In this document: piece by piece, positions 8,822 through 17,952 of the stretch
Position numbering within the stretch: position 1 is the stretch's first letter
How the letters are laid out: every line of letters begins with the position of its first letter
NCBI GenBank assembly: GCA_016715965.1
Contig: JADJXG010000001.1
Location: forward strand, 1,493,501-1,557,500
Direction of reading: 5' to 3'
Length of the DNA stretch: 64,000 bases
Source: Saprospiraceae bacterium
GTDB taxonomy: Bacteria > Bacteroidota > Bacteroidia > Chitinophagales > Saprospiraceae
Translations under genes and position numbers: made by a program
The notes under the pieces: model-generated
Databases searched by the model: none
The model's input: the letters and a program-made list of their open reading frames with translations, nothing else
Told to the model about the DNA's origin: nothing

Positions 8822-9913
8822 ATGGGTTTGATATCTCCGGTGGTATTTAGAAGAAAGTTGCTTCGTTGGTCGGAGGAAAATCCAAGAAATCTGCCGTGGA
8901 TTGGCCTAAAAGATCCATATCCCATCTGGATTTCAGAAGTTATCCTTCAACAAACACGTTCTGCACAGGCAGTGCCTTATTATCATAGATTTTTAAGCGA
9001 ATTTCCCGATTTGAAAAGTCTGGCAAATTCCTCATTGGATCATCTGCTCATTGTGTGGGAAGGATTGGGATATTATTCGAGGGCGCGAAATCTGCACAAA
9101 GCGGCAATTTATATTCAAAAAGAATTAAATGGAAAGTTTCCGACCAAGTTTGAAGAAATCTTAAACCTTCCCGGAGTTGGAGAATATACGGCTTCTGCCA
9201 TTGCTTCCTTTGCATACAAAGATACTCGTCCGGTAGTAGATGGCAATGTGATCAGAGTTTTGTCGCGTATTTGTGGTCTGGAATTGAATTTTTACACCAC
9301 AAAAGGTCGTAAACTATTCTATGATTGGGCAAAGAGGTATTTGGATGCAAAAAATCCGGATTTGTACAATCAGGCCATCATGAATTTTGGAGCGACCCAG
9401 TGCATTCCTCAGCAACCTTTGTGTGGAAATTGTCCATTTATGGAAAATTGTTTGGCTTACGCAGAAAATCGAATCAAAGATTTGCCGGTGAAAAAAATCC
9501 GAAAGAAACCGCTCGAGGCAAACCTGCATTATTTTTTGGTAGAGGATGTCCATCGTTGCACTCTGGTCAGACAAAGAGATGAAAATGGAATTTGGAAGCA
9601 GCTCTTTGAACTTCCTGGTTTTGAAAGAGATGAATCTGGAACAATCCAACAAGGTCAAATGGCCAAATTTTTAAATGGAATTGGCATTGGCAAAAACAAG
9701 TATAAATTGTTGAAAATCAGCAATTATAATCACCAATTAACCCATCGTAAACTGAATCTACATTTCTATTGGATTGAATTTAATGGATCGCTTGGTCAAG
9801 TACAAACCCTTCCATTTCAATTGGCTTCATTAAAAAACTTGAAGAAATTTGCCTTTCCTAAAATAATTCGTCTATTTTTAGACCAAAATCTAAATCGGGG
9901 CTATGATAAATAA
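8822..9913 (+). CDS. mutY: A/G-specific adenine DNA glycosylase MutY
   Basis: A 363-residue base-excision repair enzyme that removes adenine mispaired with 8-oxoguanine. Diagnostic parts are PIWISEVILQQTR, where Glu in SEVILQQT is the catalytic acid, the helix-hairpin-helix LPGVGEYTASAIASFA with catalytic Asp in VVDGNVIRVLSR, and the 4Fe-4S cluster loop CIPQQPLCGNCPFMENC. The C-terminal ~130 residues match the NUDIX-like domain that reads 8-oxoG (HYFLVED, LFELPGFE). The ATG follows the stop of the M28 gene without spacer and the 3' end overlaps ssb by 11 bases. mutY-ssb-gldE-gldD is a conserved order in Bacteroidota. Confidence 0.96.
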   Translation: MGLISPVVFRRKLLRWSEENPRNLPWIGLKDPYPIWISEVILQQTRSAQAVPYYHRFLSEFPDLKSLANSSLDHLLIVWEGLGYYSRARNLHKAAIYIQKELNGKFPTKFEEILNLPGVGEYTASAIASFAYKDTRPVVDGNVIRVLSRICGLELNFYTTKGRKLFYDWAKRYLDAKNPDLYNQAIMNFGATQCIPQQPLCGNCPFMENCLAYAENRIKDLPVKKIRKKPLEANLHYFLVEDVHRCTLVRQRDENGIWKQLFELPGFERDESGTIQQGQMAKFLNGIGIGKNKYKLLKISNYNHQLTHRKLNLHFYWIEFNGSLGQVQTLPFQLASLKNLKKFAFPKIIRLFLDQNLNRGYDK

Positions 9914-10325
9914 AGTGTTGCTCATTGGTAATTTGGGAAAAGATCCGGAATTCAAAACCACCGAATCCGGTATTGTGAGAGCACATTTGGTGATTGCGAC
10001 AAACGATACCTACAAAGACAAGAGCGGTCAGATTCAGAAGAAAACAGAATGGCACGACGTGGTCGTTTGGCGTGCATTGGCTGAGAAGGCAAGGGTTTTA
10101 AGAAAAGGCATGCTGGTCTATATTGAGGGAAAACTCAGTCACAGAAAATGGACAGACAAAGAGGGAAAAGATCACTATGGTACTGAAATTTCTGTGGACA
10201 CATTAAGAATTTTAGAAAAAAGAGAAAACTCCGGAGGACATTCCCAAAAAAAGGATGAACATCGGGATGTTTCAGATGAAATCCATGAAGAGGGATTGCA
10301 CGAAAGTGATGAACCAGGCTATTGA
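9903..10325 (+). CDS. ssb: Single-stranded DNA-binding protein
   Basis: A 140-residue SSB. The OB fold spans residues 1-105 (INKVLLIGNLGKDPE, TEWHDVVVWRALAE, VYIEGKLSHRKWTDKEG). The acidic, Gly-poor tail is short and ends ESDEPGY instead of the enterobacterial DDDIPF, so the exact partner-binding tip is divergent. It binds single-stranded DNA during replication, repair and recombination. The start lies inside the mutY 3' end, consistent with coupled translation. Confidence 0.95.
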   Translation: MINKVLLIGNLGKDPEFKTTESGIVRAHLVIATNDTYKDKSGQIQKKTEWHDVVVWRALAEKARVLRKGMLVYIEGKLSHRKWTDKEGKDHYGTEISVDTLRILEKRENSGGHSQKKDEHRDVSDEIHEEGLHESDEPGY

Positions 10326-10356
10326 TACTTTGTTCAATTATCTTTAATACAATAAA

Positions 10357-11769
10357 TTGGAACCATCAGACCCTTATTCGTGGAGTTACATTTTTGGCCT
10401 ATTGGGCTTTTGGACATTTGATTTTTATGCTTTTGGTTTAATTCTCCTCTTTATTTGTTTGATTATTTTATCTGGTTTGTTCAGTGGCTCAGAAGTCGCG
10501 TTTATGTCTTTATCCCCTGCAGATCTTGAAAATCTAAAGGAAGAGGAAAGTGAATCATCCAGAAGGGTAATACGTCTGCGACATAGGGTCAAGAACTTCC
10601 TTGCCTTAATTTTGATATGCAATACATTCGTCAACATAGGGATTGCCTTGTTATTGGAACATCTTCTTTCCAGGTATATCCCACCGGAAAGTTATGAGGG
10701 AATTTCTCAATGGATCATTTCACAATTTGGGATGGTCCAGGTGGAATCAAAAAGTATCAATGGGATTTTTAATTTTATCATTGCGGTCATTGGAGCCACT
10801 TCGATCATCATTTTTTTTGGTGAAATCATGCCCAAGATTTACAGCCAAATTCACAATATCCGATTTGCGAAAAACATGTCCTTGCCTTTGAGAATTCTTG
10901 AATTTTTCTGCTTCCCTTTTTCATATCCCTTGGTGCTACTGAGCACAAAAGTCGAAAAGCATCTTCTTGAACGCAAGATGGGCATTAGCAGTACTGCCAA
11001 AGAAGATCTTGATGCAGCCATTGATCTGGCGGTAAGTGATGGAATCAACAATTCCAATCAGGTTGAAATGTTGAAGGGTATCATCAAATTTAACGATGTA
11101 TCAGTATCTCAAATAATGACTTCACGTACAGCCGTGTGTGGATTGGAAATCACTTCCAGTTTTGAAGAAGTGATAAAGACTGTCAAGGAAAACGGATATT
11201 CCCGTTTTCCCATTTACGTTGAAGACTTTGATAAGATAACAGGCATTTTATATGCCAAAGATTTGATTGCTCATCTGGACAAAGGCAATGAGTTTGAATG
11301 GCAGTCACTGATTCGCACCAGTCTGTTGTATGTTCCGGAAACCAGAAAAATTCATGATTTGCTCAATGACTTTCAGGTAAAAAAAATGCATCTGGCGATT
11401 GTGGTAGATGAGTATGGAGGCACATCCGGGATCGTTACCCTTGAAGACATTATGGAGGAAATCGTCGGAGAAATTTCTGATGAGTTTGATGATCTTGCTG
11501 ATTTAAATTATACCAGACTTGATGCAGATAATTATGTTTTTGAAGGTAAAACATTAATCAATGATATGTGTCGTGTCGTAGGAATAGACTTGTCTGATAT
11601 GGATTTGCACAGAGGATCTGCAGACAGCATCGCGGGATTGATTTTAGAACACACCGGTGAAATACCCAAGAAGGATCAGGAGATAACTTTGCTCAACATC
11701 AAACTGAAAGTCCTTTCTGTCAGCAAAAAAAGGATTGAGAAAATTCAAATCACCACTCTTCATCTATGA
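10357..11769 (+). CDS. gldE: Gliding motility-associated protein GldE (CorC/HlyC-type CBS membrane protein)
   Basis: A 470-residue inner-membrane protein. The N-terminal DUF21/CNNM-like region has about four transmembrane helices (LILLFICLIILSGLFSGSEV, ALILICNTFVNIGIALLL). A CBS pair (VSQIMTSRTAVCG, VVDEYGGTSGIVTLEDIMEEIVG) and a CorC_HlyC transporter-associated domain follow. The position between ssb and gldD identifies it as GldE rather than a generic CorC. In Flavobacterium, GldE is linked to gliding and T9SS function with GldB and GldD. The start is TTG at 10357, and its last codons overlap the gldD ATG by four bases. Confidence 0.9.
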   Translation: MEPSDPYSWSYIFGLLGFWTFDFYAFGLILLFICLIILSGLFSGSEVAFMSLSPADLENLKEEESESSRRVIRLRHRVKNFLALILICNTFVNIGIALLLEHLLSRYIPPESYEGISQWIISQFGMVQVESKSINGIFNFIIAVIGATSIIIFFGEIMPKIYSQIHNIRFAKNMSLPLRILEFFCFPFSYPLVLLSTKVEKHLLERKMGISSTAKEDLDAAIDLAVSDGINNSNQVEMLKGIIKFNDVSVSQIMTSRTAVCGLEITSSFEEVIKTVKENGYSRFPIYVEDFDKITGILYAKDLIAHLDKGNEFEWQSLIRTSLLYVPETRKIHDLLNDFQVKKMHLAIVVDEYGGTSGIVTLEDIMEEIVGEISDEFDDLADLNYTRLDADNYVFEGKTLINDMCRVVGIDLSDMDLHRGSADSIAGLILEHTGEIPKKDQEITLLNIKLKVLSVSKKRIEKIQITTLHL

Positions 11770-12383
11770 AAAGGATTTTATTGTTATTGATTGATCATAA
11801 TTCATTGGTGATTATTTTGATGATGTTTTCTGTTTTTTCCTGTGATGAAAAAACATACGTTCCCAAACCGCGCACCTATCCAAGGGTGATATTGCCGGAA
11901 CATGAGTACAAAGCTTTTGTGGATGCGGATTGCCCCATGATTTTCGAAATTCCGGTGTACACAGAGGTAAAAAAGGATTCCACTTTTTTTGATGAAAAGG
12001 CGCCAAGCGATTGTTGGTTTAATATTGACTTTCCTACCTTAAATGGGAGTCTGTATTGTTCCTATCAACCCATAAGACAAGCCAAGGAACTCGAAGATTA
12101 TATCAATGAATCTTTCAGGATGGTCAAAGAACATCATATCAAGGCTGATTATATCGATGAATATCCATTCTCAAAGCCAGAAAAGGTATATGGAATGATA
12201 TTTAATCTGGAAGGTCCTGCTGCTTCTTCTTTTCAGTTTTATCTTACCGATTCATCAGAGCATTTTATGCGGGGCTCATTGTATTTTAACACACAAGTCC
12301 GTCCGGATTCATTAAAACCCTTTTATGAATTTATAAAATACGACATCATTCATTTGGTGAATACTTTTGAATGGAACAAGTAG
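11766..12383 (+). CDS. gldD: Gliding motility lipoprotein GldD
   Basis: A 205-residue lipoprotein. After a hydrophobic signal the lipobox Cys lies in VFSCDEK. The conserved GldD body follows: YTPKPR-like YVPKPRTYPRV, CPMIFEIPVY, CWFNIDFP, and the C-terminal LRPDSLKPF-like region (VRPDSLKPFYEFIKYD). GldD is required for gliding and T9SS secretion in Flavobacterium johnsoniae; its mechanism is unknown. Overlap with gldE indicates one transcript. Other gld/spr genes are not in this window. Confidence 0.92.
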   Translation: MKRILLLLIDHNSLVIILMMFSVFSCDEKTYVPKPRTYPRVILPEHEYKAFVDADCPMIFEIPVYTEVKKDSTFFDEKAPSDCWFNIDFPTLNGSLYCSYQPIRQAKELEDYINESFRMVKEHHIKADYIDEYPFSKPEKVYGMIFNLEGPAASSFQFYLTDSSEHFMRGSLYFNTQVRPDSLKPFYEFIKYDIIHLVNTFEWNK

Positions 12384-12427
12384 CCTCTTTTTGAATTTGT
12401 ATCAATTGAATTAACTACATAATTGGA

Positions 12428-13090
12428 CTAAATATCCTTTCTTCCAATCATCATCCAGTTAGCCTCAAGCTTCAGTATGCTGGCAGATGGAAAAGCGGGT
12501 AAAAAAATATTTTGGAAGAAAATTTCATTTTCCTTTTCGTCCTTTTCATTTTCTGCAAGTCTGTTAAAAATCAAAATACCATTTGGCGAAAGCATTTTTT
12601 TTAGATTTTCCGCAAAGGAAGTGCTCAAAAATTCTGATGGCACTTTGGAGTCCACAAAGATGTCCATACAAATGAGATCATATTGTCCAACGTGATTTTC
12701 AGCAAACTGCAGCCCATCTTCATGGATAATCTGGATTTTTTTTGTAAACTTGGCTGAGATGTATTTTTCATAAAGCTCAATGATGCTTTTGTCCAGTTCA
12801 ATCGCGGTTATCTCTGCATCTGAATGATAGATTTGTCGAAGCATTTGCGGAATACTGCCTATACCCAAGCCTAAAACAAGCACCGTTTGGAGCTGGGGTA
12901 TTTCAGTTTTTATCAATTGAAAAGCTTTGAGAAAATTGGTGTATTTGTCTTCAAAAGAATACACGGCTCCTTTTGTGACCAATTTGTATCTCCCCGAAGA
13001 CCAATACAACTTCAAATCCGGATTTAATTCGGATTGTCTCGATTCGATGAGGACATCCATCAGATAACTCAACCAACGACGGAACAACAT
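12428..13090 (-). CDS. SAM-dependent methyltransferase, spermidine synthase-like
   Basis: A 220-residue Rossmann-fold protein. VLGLGIGSIPQML is the SAM/dcSAM-binding glycine loop, EITAIELDKSIIELY ends strand beta-2 with an acidic ribose-binding residue, and DLICMDIFVDSKVP is the motif-IV strand. The layout resembles fused-MFS/spermidine-synthase-like proteins, but the complete polyamine-synthase signature is not evident, so the acceptor is unknown. It lies 21 bases downstream of metG on the same strand and is probably co-transcribed with it. Confidence 0.75.
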   Translation of the reverse strand: MLFRRWLSYLMDVLIESRQSELNPDLKLYWSSGRYKLVTKGAVYSFEDKYTNFLKAFQLIKTEIPQLQTVLVLGLGIGSIPQMLRQIYHSDAEITAIELDKSIIELYEKYISAKFTKKIQIIHEDGLQFAENHVGQYDLICMDIFVDSKVPSEFLSTSFAENLKKMLSPNGILIFNRLAENEKDEKENEIFFQNIFLPAFPSASILKLEANWMMIGRKDI

Positions 13091-13111
13091 AAATATATGA
13101 TTGATCCGAAT

Positions 13112-15247
13112 TTATTTGACCGTGTAACCGCAGGGCCAGTTTTTTTCGGGAGACACGAAAGAGAGTTTGCCATCCTCTTTTTCTGCCATCAGAATCATAC
13201 CTCTGGATTCAATACCCCGGATGGTTCTCGGAGCCAGGTTTGCCAGGATTAAAACTTCTTTACCCAAAATTTCTTCTGGCTTAAAATGCTCTGCAATGCC
13301 ACTGACCACCATTCTTTTTTCATATCCTAGATCCAGCTGTAACTTCAGCAATTTATCGGCTTTTGGGATGGCCTCTGCTTCCAGAATACGAGCGGTGCGT
13401 ATGTCCATTTTCATGAATTCATCATATGTGATCTCATTTTTTTGCGGAACAAAATTATTGGGTGGCTGATCGCTTTGGTCCATATTTGGTTGATGAAGTT
13501 TGTCTATTTGTTTTTGGATGGTAGCGTCATCTATTTTGGTAAAAAGGTATTCAGCGGCATTTAATTTATGCCCAGTGGGCAACAGACGTTCCCCTTCTGC
13601 AAGTCGATCCATCATTTGAAGAAGATCGCCGGATTGAATGTCAGGCAAGTTGAGAATGTGACGCAATTTATTGGAAGCAAATGGTAAAAAAGGATGCATG
13701 GCAACTGATAAAGCTGTCACATAATGAAGTGCTAAATTCATAACCACTTCGACCATTTCTGGATCTTCTTTTTGATTTTTCCAGGGTTCGTTGAGCTGCA
13801 GCAATTGGTTACCCTGGCTGGATATTTCCATCAGACATTTTAAAGCCGCCCTGAAATCAAAATCCCTGTGATATTGATTTAACTCGTCCAACTTGTCAAA
13901 CAGATAAAGACATTCGGTATCATGAAATCCCCCCATGTCATCCGGAGCCACTCCGGTGAAAATAGCATCCTGATCAAAATCGCTTACAAATCCATCGTAA
14001 TATTTGTGGGTTAGCACCAACACCCTGTGCACAAAATTGGATAAATTATTGACCAACTCATTGTTGTAAGCATCTTGAAATCCCTTCCAGGTAAATTCAC
14101 TGTCTTTTTGTTCGGGCATATTCTTGATGAGATAATACCGAAGGGCATCTTCGTGACCGGCCAGATCAGTGAGATATTCGTGTACCCAGATGGCCCAATT
14201 GCGTGAGGTTGAGATCTTCTGATCTTCCAAATTCATAAACTGATTCGCAGGTACATTGGAAGGAAGAATAAAATCTCCATGCGCTTTTAACAGAGCCGGA
14301 AAAATAATGCAATGAAAAACGATGTTGTCTTTTCCAATAAAATGGATGAGTTCCGTGTCTGGATTCATCCAATAATCTTTCCAGTTTTTTTGATGATCCT
14401 GGGCCCATTGTTTGGTAGCTGAGATATAACCAATCGGTGCATCCATCCACACATAAAGTTTCTTTCCTTTGCTTCCTGCTATTTCTTGCGGTACATCCAC
14501 ACCCCAATCCAAATCTCTGGTCATGGCACGGGATTGAAGACCATTTTCAAGCCACGATCTGCACTGACCTGTGACATGGGTTTTCCATTTGGATGGATCG
14601 TGATGTTCTCTTTCATCAAGTTTTCCATCCTCAATAAATTCTCGCAACCATAGCTCATCCTTTTCCAAAGGCAGGTACCAATGGGTGGTTTTTTTAAATA
14701 CAGGTGTTTCTCCACTGAGCACGGATTTGGGATGAATAAGGTCTGTTGGATTCAAAGAACTTCCACACTGCTCGCACTGGTCACCATAGGCGGAATCATA
14801 ATTGCATTTAGGACAGGTACCTGTAATATATCTGTCCGCTAAAAATTGCTGGAGTTTTTCATCAAAATATTGCTCAGACTCCTTTTCTTCAAAAACCCCT
14901 TTTTGATGTAAGACTCTAAAAAACTCCTGCGAGGATTCATGATGAATTTTGTCTGAAGTTCGACCATAATAGTCAAAGGAAATTCCAATTCCTTTAAAAG
15001 TGGATTCAAAGAGTTTGTGGTATTTGTCAATGATCTCCTGGGGACCGATGCCTTCTTTCACCGCCCTCATGGTGATGGCAGCACCGTGCTCATCAGAACC
15101 ACAAATAAATACAATGTCCTTGTCCATCAACCTCATGAATCGAACATAAACATCTGCCGGCAAATAGGCGCCTGCCAAATGTCCTATATGCAGCGGCCCA
15201 TTGGCATAAGGCAGTGCTGCAGTAACTAAATGGCGGACAGGTCCCAT
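13112..15247 (-). CDS. metG: Methionyl-tRNA synthetase
   Basis: A 711-residue class I synthetase that charges tRNA-Met. HIGH motif HIGH (LHIGHLAGAY) is at residues 19-28, the zinc knuckle cysteines are at 145, 148, 158 and 161 (CPKCNY...CEQCG), and the KMSKS equivalent is KISTS at 344-348. The anticodon-binding helical domain follows, and then a C-terminal EMAP/Trbp111-like tRNA-binding domain (about 600-711, MDIRTARILEAEAIPKADKL). The KISTS variant is normal for this synthetase in many bacteria. The long type with the dimerising C-terminal domain is usual in Bacteroidota. Confidence 0.97.
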   Translation of the reverse strand: MGPVRHLVTAALPYANGPLHIGHLAGAYLPADVYVRFMRLMDKDIVFICGSDEHGAAITMRAVKEGIGPQEIIDKYHKLFESTFKGIGISFDYYGRTSDKIHHESSQEFFRVLHQKGVFEEKESEQYFDEKLQQFLADRYITGTCPKCNYDSAYGDQCEQCGSSLNPTDLIHPKSVLSGETPVFKKTTHWYLPLEKDELWLREFIEDGKLDEREHHDPSKWKTHVTGQCRSWLENGLQSRAMTRDLDWGVDVPQEIAGSKGKKLYVWMDAPIGYISATKQWAQDHQKNWKDYWMNPDTELIHFIGKDNIVFHCIIFPALLKAHGDFILPSNVPANQFMNLEDQKISTSRNWAIWVHEYLTDLAGHEDALRYYLIKNMPEQKDSEFTWKGFQDAYNNELVNNLSNFVHRVLVLTHKYYDGFVSDFDQDAIFTGVAPDDMGGFHDTECLYLFDKLDELNQYHRDFDFRAALKCLMEISSQGNQLLQLNEPWKNQKEDPEMVEVVMNLALHYVTALSVAMHPFLPFASNKLRHILNLPDIQSGDLLQMMDRLAEGERLLPTGHKLNAAEYLFTKIDDATIQKQIDKLHQPNMDQSDQPPNNFVPQKNEITYDEFMKMDIRTARILEAEAIPKADKLLKLQLDLGYEKRMVVSGIAEHFKPEEILGKEVLILANLAPRTIRGIESRGMILMAEKEDGKLSFVSPEKNWPCGYTVK

Positions 15248-15384
15248 TTTATGGCAAGGCTCGTTTTAAAAATAATGCGAAGATAAGCTGATCCGACAAT
15301 GTAAAAGATCTTATATAAAAAAATTATCAATATGAAATGTTAACAATGCCGAAGCGGATGAATAAAGCAGAAAGAGCATCTGAA

Positions 15385-16287
15385 TCATTTATTTTGCAAA
15401 TCCGGTGATTTGCGATCTCGATTGATTAATGGATGCAGAAATACGGAACTCAGAATCAACAATACACCCAAATAAAACCAGGCATTCATCTCTTTGTGTT
15501 CTTTGAGAATAAGGATGGACAAAAGAATGCCGTAGACAGTTTCCATATTAAAAGCCAGCATGGCACTGAATGCCGAAAGCTTTTTCATGGATTGGAGTGC
15601 CAATGCATAAGGGATCACAGTACAAAACAAAGCCAGAATCAGCAAATACAACCAATCCATTTGACTTGGATAAAATTTGAGATTGGGATCGGATAGATAC
15701 ATAAATGGAAGAATGAGAGAAATGAACAGCCAAACAGAAAGCAGCTCGACCCAGGTAATCACCAAAGGTTCGGAATTCAGAATGTACTTTTTGTTGAGTG
15801 AGGCAAACAATGCGGAAAATGCCGCAGCCAACATCCCTACGAGAAATCCAATTCTGTAATCTCCTGAAATATTTCCGTTGATAAGAATAATACCTGGGAT
15901 TATGGCTAGGCCAATCAAAGCATCTTTCCACAAGACAGGTCTTTTTTGAAGCCATGCTTCCATAAAAGCTGTCATGACGGAGATTGTTGAGAGACAAATC
16001 ATGGCAATGGACGCGTTTGCAAGTTTGATAGAACCGTAAAAACAGATCCAGTGCAGTGCCACGATAACTCCAATCGATCCGAATATTTTAAAATCTTTTG
16101 TTGTTAAATTTGAAAACATGCGAACATGAATCATCCAGGGCAACATCATGACCCAGGTCAACAATGACCTCCACCACACCAGAATCACAGCAGGCAGGTC
16201 TATCACAAACCCAAGCACTCCTGTAAACCCAAATAAAAATACCGCAAGGTGGACATAGAGGTAAGAGCGGGTGAAGGTATGATTCAT
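15385..16287 (-). CDS. EamA/DMT-family transporter
   Basis: A 300-residue membrane protein with about ten hydrophobic helices in two five-helix EamA repeats. The first half holds VILVWWRSLLTWVMMLPWM and ALHWICFYGSIKLANASIAM; the second half repeats the pattern with FCTVIPYALALQSMKKLSAF. The order is that of RhaT/RarD-like drug/metabolite exporters. The substrate cannot be told. It is transcribed away from the peroxiredoxin gene. Confidence 0.85.
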   Translation of the reverse strand: MNHTFTRSYLYVHLAVFLFGFTGVLGFVIDLPAVILVWWRSLLTWVMMLPWMIHVRMFSNLTTKDFKIFGSIGVIVALHWICFYGSIKLANASIAMICLSTISVMTAFMEAWLQKRPVLWKDALIGLAIIPGIILINGNISGDYRIGFLVGMLAAAFSALFASLNKKYILNSEPLVITWVELLSVWLFISLILPFMYLSDPNLKFYPSQMDWLYLLILALFCTVIPYALALQSMKKLSAFSAMLAFNMETVYGILLSILILKEHKEMNAWFYLGVLLILSSVFLHPLINRDRKSPDLQNK

Positions 16288-16350
16288 TTTAATCTAAAAT
16301 TTGGAGTTCCAATTGGTTAAATACCCGCTTTTAGAATTTAAATAGTTTAA

Positions 16351-16381
16351 TTTGCAAAATTGTCACAAATATCTATTTTTG
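16351..16381 (+). promoter_or_regulatory. Canonical Bacteroidota promoter for the peroxiredoxin-clpS-aat cassette
   Basis: TTTG at 16351-16354 and TATTTTTG at 16374-16381 are separated by exactly 19 bases, matching the Bacteroidota primary-sigma consensus TTTG-N19-TAnnTTTG. Transcription would start near 16387, giving a short leader to the TTG start at 16404. Confidence 0.85.
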
Positions 16382-16403
16382 TGCCCTCTTAAAAAGACCT
16401 AAT

Positions 16404-16883
16404 TTGAAAATCTTGCAAACGGGAGACCTGGCTCCTGAATTTTCTGCGGTAAATACGGATCGAAAAATGATTTCTTTATCAGATTACAAAGGAAGAAATG
16501 TCTTGTTGTTGTTTTTCCCTTTTGCCTTCACCGGGGTATGCACCAAAGAATTGTGTATGATGAGGGATGATATGGCTCGATATTCAGATTTGAATGCTGA
16601 GATTTTTGGAATTTCGGTTGACAGCCCTCACGCTTTGAAAAAATTTAAAGAAGAGCAAAGTCTACCTTTCCAATTACTTTCAGACTTCAATAAAAACATA
16701 TCTGCTTCATACGGATGTCTTTATGAAGAATTCCATTTGGGTCTCAAGGGTGTATCCAAGAGATCGGCATTTGTCATTGATAAAAATGGAATCATTCGGT
16801 ATGAAGAAATTTTGGAAAATGCAGGAGAACTTCCTAACTTCGTGCAGATAAATCAAACCCTTCAATCATTAACTGAGCATTAA
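16404..16883 (+). CDS. Peroxiredoxin (AhpC/TSA, BCP/AhpE-like)
   Basis: A 159-residue thioredoxin-fold peroxidase. The active-site region is FPFAFTGVCTKELCMM, with peroxidatic Cys in GVCTKE and a second Cys five residues on (CTKELC), the spacing seen in atypical 2-Cys BCP-type enzymes. Redoxin landmarks FGISVDSPHALKKF and FQLLSDFNK follow. It reduces hydroperoxides in the cytoplasm. The start is TTG at 16404, just after a canonical promoter. The stop is one base from the clpS ATG, so peroxiredoxin, clpS and aat form one operon. Confidence 0.9.
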   Translation: MKILQTGDLAPEFSAVNTDRKMISLSDYKGRNVLLLFFPFAFTGVCTKELCMMRDDMARYSDLNAEIFGISVDSPHALKKFKEEQSLPFQLLSDFNKNISASYGCLYEEFHLGLKGVSKRSAFVIDKNGIIRYEEILENAGELPNFVQINQTLQSLTEH

Positions 16884-16884
16884 A

Positions 16885-17187
16885 ATGATGAATTCTCAAT
16901 CCAAACCCTGGCAAGATCTCGATGATGATGTTTTGGTAGAAGAGATTACCGGAGATATCTCAGAGATTGTTGTTTACAATGATGATGTAAATACATTTGA
17001 TTGGGTCATCGAGAGTTTTATGGAAGTTTGCAAACATAGCTTTGAGCAAGCTGAACAACTCTCCATGATGGTCCACTTTAAGGGCAAGGCATCTGTCAAG
17101 AGGGGAGTATTTGACATTCTAAGACCCATGAAAGATGCACTTTGCGAAAGAGGTCTTTCCGCAGTTATTGAGACCATCAAAGTATAA
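16885..17187 (+). CDS. clpS: ATP-dependent Clp protease adaptor ClpS
   Basis: A 100-residue adaptor. The N-degron pocket residues are in VVYNDDVNTFDWVI (the conserved NDDxT/N core), and the ClpA-contact region is AEQLSMMVHFKGKASVKRG, ending in the family pattern VHxxGxAxVxxG. ClpS hands proteins with destabilising N-terminal residues to ClpAP or, in organisms without ClpA, ClpCP. The flexible acidic N-terminus (DLDDDVLVEEI) is typical. It lies between peroxiredoxin and aat, the enzyme that makes secondary N-degrons. Confidence 0.95.
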   Translation: MMNSQSKPWQDLDDDVLVEEITGDISEIVVYNDDVNTFDWVIESFMEVCKHSFEQAEQLSMMVHFKGKASVKRGVFDILRPMKDALCERGLSAVIETIKV

Positions 17188-17192
17188 TTTTT

Positions 17193-17885
17193 GTGCCGGT
17201 ATTTCTTTTGCCGGATGAATTTTCTTTATTTCCCGATCCTGCTTTGGCAGACCGCACAGGCCTTTTGGCAATCGGAGGCGTATTGACTCCTGAAAAACTT
17301 ATACAAGCCTATCAGAATGGAATCTTTCCCTGGTACCATTATGGAGAGCCTGTGCATTGGTATTGCCTTACCCCTAGATTGATGCTTGTGCCATCTGAAA
17401 TTAATGTATCCAAGAGCATGCGAAATTTAATGAATAGGAGCCTGTATAATGTAACCATGGATAATGATTTCATGGCTGTCATGCACGCTTGCAGATCGAT
17501 TGATCGAAAAAACCAGGAGGGTAGCTGGATTCATTATGAGCTGATGGAGGCTTTTTCAAAGTTGCACGACAAAGGGATTGCTCATTCAGTTGAAATTTGG
17601 AGAGAAAGTCAATTGGTGGGTGGATTGTATGGACTTGCGATGGGTAAAATGTTTTGCGGAGAATCTATGTTTGCCAAGGAACCCAATACTTCCAAACTTG
17701 CGCTCATCCATTTATGTCGGTTTTTAGAATCTAAAAAGTTTGATTTTATAGATTGCCAGCAGGATACAGCCCATTTGCGGAAAATGGGAGCAAGGTTGTA
17801 TCCCCAAAAGGAGTTTTTCCATTTCCTGCAAATGAACAGGGAAAATGACATCGTTCAGGAGTCCTGGAATGATATCCGATTTTAA
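17193..17885 (+). CDS. aat: Leucyl/phenylalanyl-tRNA--protein transferase
   Basis: A 230-residue enzyme that adds Leu or Phe to proteins starting with Lys or Arg, creating N-degrons that ClpS recognises. Signature segments are LLAIGGVLTPEKLIQAYQNGIFPWY, GLYGLAMGKMFCGESMF and FIDCQQDTAHLRKMGA (longest pieces shortened here). Translation starts at GTG 17193, five bases after the clpS stop, so the pair is coupled. The last conserved block carries an added C-terminal tail of about 30 residues. Confidence 0.94.
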   Translation: MPVFLLPDEFSLFPDPALADRTGLLAIGGVLTPEKLIQAYQNGIFPWYHYGEPVHWYCLTPRLMLVPSEINVSKSMRNLMNRSLYNVTMDNDFMAVMHACRSIDRKNQEGSWIHYELMEAFSKLHDKGIAHSVEIWRESQLVGGLYGLAMGKMFCGESMFAKEPNTSKLALIHLCRFLESKKFDFIDCQQDTAHLRKMGARLYPQKEFFHFLQMNRENDIVQESWNDIRF

Positions 17886-17952
17886 AATTTAGAATTTAAG
17901 ACAATTTAATTCCGAAAGGAAAACAATCAGGAAAAGACAGATTTTAAAAATC

